A stretch of DNA of 64,000 nt from Sphaerosporella brunnea (Eukaryota; Ascomycota; Pezizomycetes; Pezizales; Pyronemataceae), in the NCBI GenBank assembly GCA_008704415.1, contig VXIS01000054.1:1-64000 (forward strand). Reading direction: 5' to 3'. Shown here piece by piece: positions 25,168-34,981 of this stretch. Both the position numbers and the translations under genes were made by a program. Within the stretch, counting starts at the first letter, position 1. Every line of letters begins with the position of its first letter. The notes beneath the pieces are model-generated. The model had not been told where the DNA came from, did no database searches, and saw nothing but the letters and a program-made list of their open reading frames with translations.

Positions 25168-28153
25168 ATGTTCACCTCCCTTCTGCAGAAGGCCACCTCC
25201 TACATCACTGAAGCTCCATCCCAGTCCGCCTCCGCCGCGAACAGACCGGACAAGGCGGTCCTGTTCCGCACCCACTTCCGCCTGCCAGACTCGCAGTCAC
25301 CGCTGCAGGAAATCATCTGCGAGCTGACCCTGCCGTCGGGGGACCACTACTCGGGCAAGCTCTACCTGTCTGAGGCCTTCCTGTGCTTCACGCCGTCGCC
25401 GCCCTCCTCGTCGTCCCCGGCCCCCGCTACCGCCGGCATCGGCTTCAGCTTGCCGCTATGCGCGATCCGTAGAGTGGAGCGTCTGCACTCGCGCAGCTAC
25501 ATGTTCGCCCTGGCCATCACCACCTGGCACGGCACCGGCGCCGCCGGCATCGCGGGCAAGGAGGAGCGCCTGACGCTGCAGTTCGTGGGCATGCGGAGCT
25601 CGTGTGAAACCTTCTGTGATCGCCTGAAGCGCTGTCTGCGCAGCCAGATGTCGGAGGTCAAGAACCTCAAGATCCTAGTAGAGAGTTGCTACAGCGAGTA
25701 TCTACTGGGCAAGGACAAGGACGGACGCAGGGAGCCGGACGCGGGCCTGGGCATGAATTTCAAGTACCCGGGAGACGCGAGGAAGCTGCGCGACCGTAGC
25801 AAGATGAGGTTGTGGGCCGAGTATCTGAGAGGTATCCACGAGCCCTGCCTGCTCTTTTGGGGAACGTGGATACTGACGGGGAGCCGGCGCGGGCAGAGAA
25901 CGGTAGGAACGTCACTCTGATACGTCAACCAACATTCCACAAGCTTGTGCGCGTCGGTCTTCCGAATGTATGTCTTCCTGCAACCGCGCACGGCACCTGT
26001 GCTAACAGTCAAAGCGTCTTCGTGGTGAAATGTGGGAGCTCACCTCCGGCTCGCTGTATTTACGCTTGTTCAACCCTACGTTGTACCAGGACACCATCCA
26101 GGAGTTCGAGGGACGTCATTCGCTATCGATAGACGAGATCGAGAAAGACCTGAATCGATCGCTACCAGAGTACCGCGGGTTCCAAAGTGAAGAAGGCATC
26201 GGCCGCCTGCGCAGGGTATTAGGCGCCTACTCGTGGGTGAACGAGGAAGTCGGCTACTGCCAGGCGATGAACATCGTCACCGCAGCACTATTGATGTATG
26301 TTTCACCCCACCTCGTGGGAACCGCAAATGTGTCTCACCCCAAGCTCTGCAGCTACATGTCTGAAGAACAAGCCTTCTTTGTGCTATCGACGCTGTGCGA
26401 CCGCCTGGTGCCGGGATACTATTCCACAACCATGTACGGCACGTTGCTGGACCAGCGGGTATTCGAATCCCTGGTCGAGAAGACGATGCCGATCCTCTGG
26501 GAGCATCTGGTCAAAGCGGATGTGCAGCTGTCAGTCGTATCCCTACCCTGGTTCCTGTCGCTGTATATCAACTCGATGCCGCTGGTCTTTGCCTTCCGGG
26601 TCCTCGATGTGTTTTTCCTCGAGGGCCCAAAAGTGTTGTTTCAAATAGGTCTCGCCATCCTGCGCATCAACGGCGAAGAGCTGCTCGACGCTACCGACGA
26701 CGGCGCGTTCATATCGATCTTGAAATCGTACTTCTCCCGTCTCGACGAGTCGGCACATCCGCGCTCGGAGAACGAGAAGCTGCGGGCAGTGACGCGGTTC
26801 CAGGAGCTGATGGTGGTAGCATTCAAAGAGTTTTCAGGCATCACGGCAGCTACAGTGGAAGAGCAGCGCGCAAAACACAAAGACGCGGTCATGTCATCCA
26901 TTGAATCTTTCGCCAAGCGTACACAACTGCGAAACCTCGGACCAGAAAGTAAACGTCTGAAGCCAGACGAGTTGTCAGCGGTGTATGACCGCTATCATTC
27001 GATCATCTACCAGCGGCAGCTCCGCCTGCAAAAAATCGCGGAAGAACTAGACCGCGTGCAAAAGAAGAAGGTCGCCTCCTCGGCGGCATCTATCAAAAGT
27101 ACCGTCTCGGGACTGGGAAGCTCCGTCCCCAGCCCGGTCACGACTATGGACTACGACACCTTCCGCGAGTTCCTCACGGGCGTAACGCAATGGGCCATCG
27201 CCGATCCCGTTAGCCCGTCCACCACCGACTCTCCTGACCCATCACAAGCACAAAAGAAAAAACTCTCCCCCGACCCGCTTCCCGCAGAACACGAGTTCAT
27301 GCAGCGCCTCTTCCGCAGATGGGACACCGACATGAAGTCTGCGCTCTCCCTCGGAAACATTGTCTGCGGCCTCGCCGACGTTGTCGGCCGCAGGAAAGAT
27401 CTCATGAGCACAATCGCCTACTGGTTCGAGCTTTATGACGATGACGGCGACGGCCGCGTCGACCGCGAGGGCATCCTGCGTATCTCCGAAGCCCTCCTCT
27501 TCGTGACCCGCCGTTCCGAAGAGGAGCGCGTGCTCTCGGCCGTCAGCGGTTTTATCCGCCGCTGCTTCGAGTACGCAGACCCAGACCGGCACGCGCACGA
27601 GGCGAAGCTGCTAGAACTAGATGTGGAGGAGCAGGCCCCGCTGTCGCCCAAGGCGGAAGCGAACCTTGCGCTGGACCCGGGCAGGCCCCTGCACATCACA
27701 CTGCCCACGTTCCGCATGGTCATCCTCGCCGACGAAACGCTCGAGGCGTTCTTTGAGTCCGGCTTCGCCGATACGTTCCATCTGCTCCCCTCCTCGTCCT
27801 CGCCCGTCCCCGCACCCGCACCCGGCTACGGCCTGCCGAGCGCAAAGGGCATCCGCGGCGTGCTAGACGGGCTGGTGGACGAAGCAACGCGGGTGGCGGC
27901 CGAGGTGCGGCGGCGAATCGAGGAGCCGGTGGACGACGCGGGCGAAGAGGGCGAGGACGACTCGGGCAAGGACGCAGAGCTGCTCAAGGGCGCAGAGGCG
28001 GAGGCGGGGGTGCCGATGGAGGTGGCGGGGAAAAGCGCGGCGGTGCTGGAGGTGCGCAAGGATGGTGGCGGCGCGGGGGCGGGGAGAAGAACAGTCAGCC
28101 AGAGTGGCGGCATGGGGGTGGGGGGTAAGGGCGTCGTGGAGTTCGAGGGTTAG
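25168..28153 (+). CDS. GRAM-TBC-EF-hand Rab GTPase-activating protein (Gyp2/Mdr1 type)
   Basis: Three exons: 25168-25831, 25897-25967 and 26015-28153, 957 codons plus stop. The 65- and 47-nt introns restore the run EYLRENGRNVTLIRQPTF and then GLPNRLRGEMWELTSG; intron 2 has a GCTAAC branch site. Order: a GRAM/PH-like region (about 30-160); the TBC domain (about 246-470) with the arginine-finger motif IEKDLNRSLPEY and the glutamine finger in VGYCQAMN; a helical segment; a canonical EF-hand loop DDDGDGRVDREG (about 718-730); and an acidic, Gly-rich C-terminus. The layout is that of yeast Gyp2/Mdr1 and animal TBC1D8/9. These proteins stimulate GTP hydrolysis by Rab/Ypt GTPases in vesicle traffic, and both catalytic fingers are present, so activity is expected. 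It converges on the SRR1-like gene with 212 bp between stop codons. Confidence 0.95.
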
Positions 28154-28365
28154 TGACGACGTGGATATGTAAAGTGCGGGTTTCTTGTTTCTGTCTTTTT
28201 GGGCGATTGCATATTTTTTTGTCATTCTTGTTAAGCTAGTTGCATGGAGGGGGGTTTGGGGTTTTTGATGCCTTTTTTTGGTCGGGAAGGGAGGGGAATA
28301 GTAATGTAGATGAACTGAGGGCTGTAAAGAGCAGCGTTAGTTCAGGCAACTGTAGATTTCCCTCA

Positions 28366-29249
28366 TTAACTCCCGCTCCCGCCTTCCAGCCTTCCAGCAG
28401 CTGGATCTTCCCGCCAAAACACAGTCAAATCACTGAACGCGCGCTCAACGCTCTCATCCCCGGTGACGTCCAGCCGCTTACACTTGTACCCGCCGGCGCC
28501 ACCTTCGAAGAAGCGCTCAAAGACTTGCCATTCAGTTTCGGCGCCGACGCTCCTTCCAGGGTAAAAAAAAAAATGCTTATTAATATTTTTTTTTTTTTTT
28601 CCCCCTGTTTCCCGAGGGGAAAAGGGGGGGGGGAAACTCACAGCTCGGTAAACCGGACCAAATCATTGGTGAGCAGCACGCGCGGGGACCAGGCGGCGAG
28701 GATATCGCGCAGGACGGAGAATTCGAGGTGCGGGGCGACCAAGATGCAGTTGTCGTCCCTGTCGTGTTCTTCTTCTTCTTCCCGTGCTTCTTCTTCTTCT
28801 TCTCCGTGTCGGAAGTACTCGCGCAAAAACCGCCGGTCGAGCGCAGAGAAGGCGGGGTCGCGGAACGTCGCTTTTGCTTGTGGGAGCGAGGAGAGAATCT
28901 CTGCCACCACCGCCGCCTGCAGCACCGCCGAGCTCCCCCCGCCGCCACGGAGGCTACCGAGTCCCCACACCTCTATCGTCGCCGGGGCGGGACACAGCCG
29001 CGCCGCCACGTCCCAGACCACCGCCAGCTGCGCCAGCGCGCGCACCGTGGTCCGCGCCGAGCCCAGCGCGCGCCGGAGCCGCCGCAGCGCTTCCGCTTCC
29101 GCAGCTTCGTCTCCCTCTTCCTCCTCCTCCGCTTCGGGCGCCGAGCCGCGCGGCGATAGGTGCGGGATTGCGCGGTGCCGCCCGGGCACCGTGGCCCAGC
29201 CGTCGGGCGAGAAGTGGAGCGACTTGGTAAGGTTTTTGCGCCGGGGCAT
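28366..29249 (-). CDS. SRR1-like domain protein
   Basis: Two exons (29249-28642, 28552-28366), 264 codons plus stop. The 89-nt intron has a GTGAGT donor, and the acceptor is either at 28553 or three bases later; both keep frame and differ by one residue (Ser). SRR1 features: N-terminal DGWATVPGRHRAI, the core EVWGLGSLRGGGGSSAVLQA, FRDPAFSALDRRFL, the conserved APHLEFSVLRDILAAW segment, and the end VERAFSDLTVFW. SRR1 proteins were described in plant circadian and light signalling and in yeast Ber1 (microtubule-related phenotypes, heme-linked regulation); their biochemical role is unsettled. An acidic insert (EEEEEAREEEEEHD) lies inside the domain. Divergently transcribed from the complex I gene. 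Confidence 0.88.
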
Positions 29250-29402
29250 GGTTGGTGTGGTTGGTTGGTTGGTTGGTTGGTGAAGTTGAGCCCCCGCTTC
29301 TATGTCATCGCGATCACGTGACCTCGGTTTATCTATCGAGTTAACCTCCTTCTCCCCTCGCTTGGCTTAATCCCCCCTCAACCAACAACAACCACATCGA
29401 CA
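29250..29402. promoter_or_regulatory. bidirectional promoter with palindromic TCACGTGA site
   Basis: Only 153 bp separate the start codons of the SRR1-like gene (minus) and the complex I 9.5-kDa subunit gene (plus). A perfect TCACGTGA palindrome sits at 29314-29321, about 65 and 82 bp from the two ATGs. This is the consensus for bHLH factors of the Cbf1 type, which in yeasts act on respiratory genes. A (GGTT)n run lies at about 29256-29280. Binding is inferred from the motif. Confidence 0.6.
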
Positions 29403-29707
29403 ATGTCCCCAATCCCCCACTTCTGGTCCCACCCTCTCCGCTACATGCGCTACGCCGCGCACGTCTACCCGGCACGCTACTACTCCATCCTGCTGGGCGC
29501 CGCCGGCCCCTTCTTGCTGCTCGCAATCCCGCTGCGTCACCGTCTCGGCTACGACGATCACCCTGCCATTCCTACTACTTGGCCGAGTTGCTCCCCGCCC
29601 CCTCTTCCCCTCATGTCGGTGGTGTTGGTGCTGACGGTGGTGTGATGGTCGCAGTTCCCAATCGTACGCGGGAGCCTGTGCCGTCGACGTACGATGATCC
29701 GAAGTAA
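29403..29707 (+). CDS. NADH:ubiquinone oxidoreductase 9.5-kDa subunit (nuo9.5 / NDUFA1-like)
   Basis: Two exons (29403-29586, 29655-29707), 78 codons plus stop. The 68-nt intron uses GTTGCT..GCAG, and the join gives TTWPIPNRTREPVPSTYDDP, which completes the expected C-terminus. The protein begins MSPIPHFWSHPLRYMRYAAH and has one membrane helix (SILLGAAGPFLLLAIPLRHR). Its length and layout match the fungal complex I accessory subunit that corresponds to human NDUFA1 (MWFE). It would sit in the mitochondrial inner membrane arm of complex I and has no cleavable presequence. The donor after GT is weak (GTTGCT), but no other join keeps the conserved tail. Confidence 0.9.
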
Positions 29708-30182
29708 GGAGTAGGAAGAGGTGTAGGAGAAAGGAGGAAGCTGTTGTACAAAGCGAATGCGTGGGAAGCGCGGATAGAAGGGAATGGATATCTGGGTTGG
29801 GTTGTGTGCTTCTAGCAATTCAGCAGCGTTCACTTCACCTCCCTCCAACGCGCGCAACTTCTCATAAGTCCAGTCAATTCGTCAGAACGGGTATACAACA
29901 GCTTACAGTGACAAGTTCCACCCTCATAAAACGCCTTTTTCGGCCCATATCAAACAATCAGTAGCAATATCCACTTGGATGAAAAGAAAGCCCAACAATC
30001 CCCAATGCCGTCCTCCACAGCCAGTATAAACAGCAACAAACGTACAGTGCCGCTCCAAAAAGATCCCCCATAAGGCACTGCGAGACATAACCCATGGCCG
30101 AACAATCCCCCACAGAACAAGTCAATAAACGTACAAACGCCAAAAGATAGGCCAAAAACGGCATAAAAGCAGCCCAGAAGCA
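29708..30182. other. convergent intergenic region
   Basis: 475 bp between the stop codons of the complex I subunit (plus) and the Ser-rich protein (minus). It should hold both 3' UTRs. No gene or repeat was seen. Confidence 0.5.
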
Positions 30183-32714
30183 TCAAATAAACGCAGCATC
30201 CTCTCCATCGAAGCTGCCATATTCATCTCTCATTCGATAGCCATAATTCCCTGCAGCGTTCTTCCGCTGTCCAGCAACCGGCCCAAACTGTCGAGCCACA
30301 GCTAATCCAACATCACCCTCCCGCATGCTCATCCTGCTTACCCTCCCGCTCAAGCTGGTCCTGCTCCCTCTCTTGGTGATCACTAGTGGCGGCTCCTCCA
30401 ACCCAGAAATCGGTGGTAAAATATTGGTCTCAATGGTTCTGAGGCCAGCCCTGAACAAACGATTCTGGCTCAACGGCCTGTCGTGGCCCAAAGGGGTCCT
30501 GGTCCTGTCTGGAAGATTGGCCTTGGGTTCACGATATTCCAACACCGAAAGTGAGCGCTGGATACCCTCTCCGGCCTCCAGACGCGCCGGTCGCTTCGGT
30601 ATCACTGGGATCCTGCGCAAATTCTCGTTGCTGGCGAATTTTCCCGGCATAGATTGACGGTTGCGAAGCATTTGGAGATGACAGGCAGAAAGCGCAGCAT
30701 CTGTCGAAGTGCTAAACGTGTCGACTGATGCATTTCCCTCTATCCCTCCTATAGGCTGAGCAGTAGATGGCCTCTCGAACTTTTCTCCGAGTGGACTCCT
30801 AGGGGCATCCCTCAAATCCGGGAAGACAGGCGGTGGAATTGCTGTCATTGAGCTTCTGGGAGTCCTGCGAATATTCTCCACATTGCTTGACTCATATCTG
30901 TTGCGATCGGGACCCTCGCGCTGATTACCTCTTTTCACTGGTCTGTCCGCTGGCCCGCCCTCCAAGAACTCCTTCGGAATCTTGGGTACTGGAGGAGGTG
31001 GGCTCTCGGCTTCATACTCATCCTCCATCGGTTCCACGGGAACAGTTGGCTGCGGTGCAGGGGTCTGCTTGACAGTAGCTCGTGAAGAGGTGCTTTCCAT
31101 GCTTGCCCGCTTCTTCAGGGAGCTCTTCCCCAAAGAGCTAGGAAGCACATGCCGTTCAAAGATACCCTCCTCCTCTGGCAGTAACCCGATGCCCGGGGTC
31201 ATATAGTATCCAGTGTCTTTGAAAGGCTCCGGGGGCGTGGGCTGTTCATCGGCATTGAATCGTTTAACCAAAGCAGAATAAACCCTCCTTGCGTCCACGT
31301 TGAGGCGTTCTCTCCTCGGTGGCGGCTTGAAGTACAATGCGTCGTCCTCATCCAGAACGGGGCTAATTCGGCCTCTAGTAAGGGTACCGTCCAAAGAGTT
31401 GCCGCGCAACGTACGACCAGAAAGGCGGCTTGCAATAGTCGAGTTCCACGTCCCGGTGGAAACAGTTGCCATACTAGCCGGGGAAACCTTTCTATTCGAT
31501 TTCATAGTCACAGGCGGAGAGACTTCCCTGACGCTTCCAGCGTTCGACCGAACCATTTCCTGTGAGGACACCAGGTGAAGGGTCGGTGCCTTCGATATGA
31601 CATAGTTGGATCGGATCTTCGGCTTTTCCTTGACTCCGGACCCGAATTTTCCTGGTGCAGCATACGATTCATCAGTCGCTTCTTCGGGAGTGATATAGTC
31701 TCTGAAATGCATCCGGCTCGAAGCAACGTGCTGCTCGGGAATCGAACCCAGCGAGCTCTCGATGCCGCAACCCATTCCAAGAGCCCTTCTCATGGAGCCA
31801 AACATCTTTCTCGCCTTCTTCTTGAACCTCATTGCACCCCACTCCCCTTTCTCGTTCTTTCCTTTGTATTTCCCAGTGATCTCAGGCGGAACGATTGGTG
31901 GATTCATCCTTCGTTGGGAGGACTCCATGTAGTAAGACCTCCGTTCTCGAGATCGTCCTTCTCCCATGAACTCGGTTCCTCCACGGAGAAAAGACATCGA
32001 TTTCCTACTGTTTTCCTTCTTCTGGGGAGACCCATCTCCGAACACGACGGAAGAAACATCCTGATCTGACGATGAAAAGATCTGGCTAACAGCGAACGCC
32101 GACCTTGTCTTGCGGACACGCCTGAAAGAAGAAGGCGTGGACGCATCCAGTCTGGGCGGGGAATAATCCGGAACGAGGTAGGACTCGACTTCCGCCTTCC
32201 TAGCATCTGCTTCCTGCCGATTATTCCGGGCAGGCGTGAGGTTCTCTCGATGCCACCGCATGCTTTCCCGTCTCCTCACAACGACCGATTCATAGTCACC
32301 CCCATCAACGCTTTCCTCCTCGAGCCGGTTAACTTTCTTCCTATTGCTGCCGCTGGCAGTCGAAGAGGGAGCCTGAGAATATCCGTAGTCCGAGCTAGCC
32401 ACGGTGCTTGCAGGGGCCGTAATCGGTCGAGCAGTGGAAGCAAGTCCTCTACTAAGCGGGGGACGACTCGAGGGTAATTGATTGAGATTTCTCTCGGAAA
32501 GACGCGGCCGCATGTCGGATGAAGATTGGCAGCCGTGAACACGGCGGATTGCGTCGTCTTCGAAGGCTCGCTGGGCTGCAGCCACAGCTTGTTTCTTCTT
32601 TTGGTTCGGATCGAGCATTTCTGAGCTTGTTGGAGAGGTAGAGGAAACCGACCTTCTCCGGAGAAGGGAGGGCCCTTTCTTGGAGCTGGCGACGGAACTC
32701 TTACGGGATAGCAT
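30183..32714 (-). CDS. Ser/Arg-rich protein of unknown function, conserved in Pezizomycotina
   Basis: Single exon, 843 codons from the ATG at 32714. The same frame stays open to an ATG at 32852 (889 codons), but the extra segment is CTCAC-rich and looks like leader, so the shorter start is preferred. The protein is largely disordered and rich in S, R and P. Recognisable blocks are KKQAVAAAQRAFEDDAIRRV near the N-terminus, SSFRRVRKTRSAFAVS, a basic helix (RFKKKARKMFGSMRRAL) followed by QHVASSRMHFRDYI, and a C-terminal region with NAAGNYGYRMRDEYGSFDGE. From memory the KKxRKxF...HFxDYI block recurs in a family of uncharacterised Pezizomycotina proteins; I could not check this. No membrane helix or catalytic motif was seen. 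Several RxxS sites suggest phosphorylation by basophilic kinases. Confidence 0.82.
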   Translation of the reverse strand: MLSRKSSVASSKKGPSLLRRRSVSSTSPTSSEMLDPNQKKKQAVAAAQRAFEDDAIRRVHGCQSSSDMRPRLSERNLNQLPSSRPPLSRGLASTARPITAPASTVASSDYGYSQAPSSTASGSNRKKVNRLEEESVDGGDYESVVVRRRESMRWHRENLTPARNNRQEADARKAEVESYLVPDYSPPRLDASTPSSFRRVRKTRSAFAVSQIFSSSDQDVSSVVFGDGSPQKKENSRKSMSFLRGGTEFMGEGRSRERRSYYMESSQRRMNPPIVPPEITGKYKGKNEKGEWGAMRFKKKARKMFGSMRRALGMGCGIESSLGSIPEQHVASSRMHFRDYITPEEATDESYAAPGKFGSGVKEKPKIRSNYVISKAPTLHLVSSQEMVRSNAGSVREVSPPVTMKSNRKVSPASMATVSTGTWNSTIASRLSGRTLRGNSLDGTLTRGRISPVLDEDDALYFKPPPRRERLNVDARRVYSALVKRFNADEQPTPPEPFKDTGYYMTPGIGLLPEEEGIFERHVLPSSLGKSSLKKRASMESTSSRATVKQTPAPQPTVPVEPMEDEYEAESPPPPVPKIPKEFLEGGPADRPVKRGNQREGPDRNRYESSNVENIRRTPRSSMTAIPPPVFPDLRDAPRSPLGEKFERPSTAQPIGGIEGNASVDTFSTSTDAALSACHLQMLRNRQSMPGKFASNENLRRIPVIPKRPARLEAGEGIQRSLSVLEYREPKANLPDRTRTPLGHDRPLSQNRLFRAGLRTIETNILPPISGLEEPPLVITKRGSRTSLSGRVSRMSMREGDVGLAVARQFGPVAGQRKNAAGNYGYRMRDEYGSFDGEDAAFI

Positions 32715-33089
32715 CGGTGAGGAGGGGGAGGGAAGGAGAGTTGGAGATGTGCCCAAAACTGAGTGAGGTGAGGTGAGGTGAGTGAGGTTGCTGGGTGACC
32801 GAGTGACGAATCCGGTAACACAGCACGACTCTTCGAGGGCCATATGCAGCATCGATTCGATGCATTATTTCTTGGCATAGAAGAAACTGGATAAAGAAGT
32901 ATCCACTCACAAATATCATTGATTGTTAATCACAGAATATCACACCAATCCCAGCCGGCCAGAACGAGTGAATAGTAAAGTCATTCCATGAATTAGTTTG
33001 ATATCAACATCTATGCAACATAAAGTCGTATCTCTGAACAAATAACAAAAAGCAAGAAAAAATCGTACACTCCAAGGAAAATCACCCCT
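32715..33089. promoter_or_regulatory. intergenic region between two minus-strand genes
   Basis: 375 bp that include the promoter and leader of the Ser-rich gene (with a (GTGAG)n run near 32762-32784) and the 3' UTR of the permease. No separate feature was seen. Confidence 0.4.
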
Positions 33090-34981
33090 CTAGAACAGCC
33101 AAGCAATGTACTTTCTGTAGAATCTGGTCATTCCGGTTCCGGGTCCCTTGAGCGCCTCCTGCCGCAAGAACTCCTCCTCCTCTCTGTCGATTTTATCCTT
33201 TCCATAGAACAAGTCCGCCTCGGCCGGCTTGATGCCCGGCTGCTGGTACCAGAGCTTGTATCCGAAGATCAAAATCAGGTACAGCGGGATACCTAGGTAG
33301 CCCGTGATGAAGTTCTTCCAGTCCCACTTTCCATATGTGTGATGGTTAGGCACGAAGACATTGAAGTTCTTGAAGATGGCGATGATGCAGCACCCGATGA
33401 GGGCGCCGACGGAACCCCCCAAACCGAACGGCGAGACGTAGGGCATCTGTTCATCAGTAATACCCTGGGCACGACGTGCGCGGACGAAGTAGATGTGCGT
33501 AGTGAGAATCGAAATCCAGGTGAGGATACCGAAAATGGTGGTGAGGTTTACGAAGTAGCCAAACACAATCTTGGAATCTTGGGCAACGTTCATGTAAGCC
33601 AGGAGGGCGAAGAGGGCAGACAGGCCAAGAGAGTAGATGGGAACACCGCGGCGGTCGGTCTTTGCCAGAATCCTGGGCGCCTTGCCCTCCAGCGCTAATC
33701 CGTAAATGGTACGTGAGGCGATGTACAAGTCAGAGTTAGAGGCGGAGAAGACGAAGACCAAGATACAAGCGTTGAGCACCGACGGGAGTCCCTCAATTCC
33801 GGATAACTTGATGGCCACAACGAAGGGAGAAGCGGAGGCACCGGCGGAGGACTGAGTGGCGAATGCGAGTTCCTTGCTGTTGTAAGGGACGATCATTCCC
33901 AGGAGGAAGACGGAGAGGACATAGAAGATAAGGATACGGTAGAAGGTGAGGCGGATGGCGCGGGGGATCGTGCGGCGAGGGTTCTGGGCTTCTCCGACAG
34001 TCACTCCAACAAGCTCAGTACCGAGGTATGCAAAGGTAGCAGTGACGAAAGTCGACCAAACGGCCAAAAAGCGTCTGATTGGTGCTGTCAGCGTCGGAAG
34101 TCCGAGGGATGGATGTTTCAATAGACTTACCCCTCGCTTCCCTCGGCAATGTACGGATTGAAAGCACCTGGGTTGTGCCAGTAACGGAATCCTTTACGAT
34201 CATGGTCCGGACCTCCACCAAGCGCCAGGCACAGCGAAAGAATGATCAGGCCCACGATGGTGACGACCTTGAAGCTGGAAAGCCAGAATTCAATCTCTCC
34301 AAACAGTCTGATGCCGAAGTAGTTGATGAACAGAATCGTGACCAGGAAGATGGTGATCCACACTCCGGGATTGACCTTCTCCCTGTCCACCCAGTACTGT
34401 AGTACAAGAGATGCCGCAGTCAACTGATTGGGGGTGACAATGATGTATCTGAAACAGAGTCAGCCACCGCTCCAAGGAGAGCAAACGGAACAAGGCATAC
34501 TTGAACCAATAAGTCCAACCCAAAGCGAATCCAAGCGCTGGGTCACAAAACCTTGTTGCGTAACCAGTGAAACCGGAACCCAGTGGCAGCCAGGCAGCCA
34601 TCTCCCCCAGGGCGCACATAACGAGATAAACCAGAAAGCCGACGACTGTGTAGGAAATAAGCACAGGAGCCGGGCCAGCTCTTGCGAGGGCAGAACCACT
34701 GCAGAAAAACTATCTGTCAGCCCAGCGCCTTTGAACTGGATTGAACTGGATGGATGGATGGATGGATGGCCAACGCACGTTCCAATGATCAAACCCGTGC
34801 CGATCGCACCACCAATGGCAATCATGGTGATGTGTCGTGCCTTCAGTCCTCTGTGCAAATCATGATGCATATCCCCCAACTGGTCGTCCGACTCCCCCGC
34901 CGCCGGTTTGTAATTGATGACGATCTTCTCCGCGTCTCCCCCCGCCGGGGCGTCGAAGGAGGAGTCTGTTCGGCCACTCAT
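33090..34981 (-). CDS. amino-acid permease, AAT/YAT family, Dip5/AgtA-like
   Basis: Four exons: 34981-34779, 34698-34501, 34448-34131 and 34074-33090, 567 codons plus stop. Introns of 80, 52 and 56 nt are all GT..AG with matching phases. About twelve membrane segments follow a hydrophilic N-terminus. Family signatures are ARHITMIAIGGAIGTGLIIG in helix 1, a GEMAAWLPLGSGFTGYA loop, NPGVWITIFLVTILFINYFG, TELVGVTVGEAQNPRRTIPR, and SNSDLYIASRTIYGLALEGK. These proton-coupled plasma-membrane permeases import amino acids. The overall match, including FCDPALGFALGWTYWFKYII, is closest to acidic amino-acid permeases (Dip5, AgtA), but substrate cannot be fixed by eye. A frame extension upstream starts at GTG and is ignored. 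A TATTTAAA sequence (minus strand) about 180 bp upstream may be the TATA element. Confidence 0.93.

Noticed and set aside
31738..31785. tRNA-like B-box (GGGTTCGATTCCCGAGCA on the minus strand)
   Set aside because: It lies inside a conserved-looking open frame of the Ser-rich protein and has no matching A-box, anticodon stem or acceptor stem at tRNA spacing.
32715..32852. N-terminal extension of the Ser-rich protein from the ATG at 32852
   Set aside because: Frame is open, but the added residues come from a CTCAC-rich stretch that looks like leader; kept as an alternative only.
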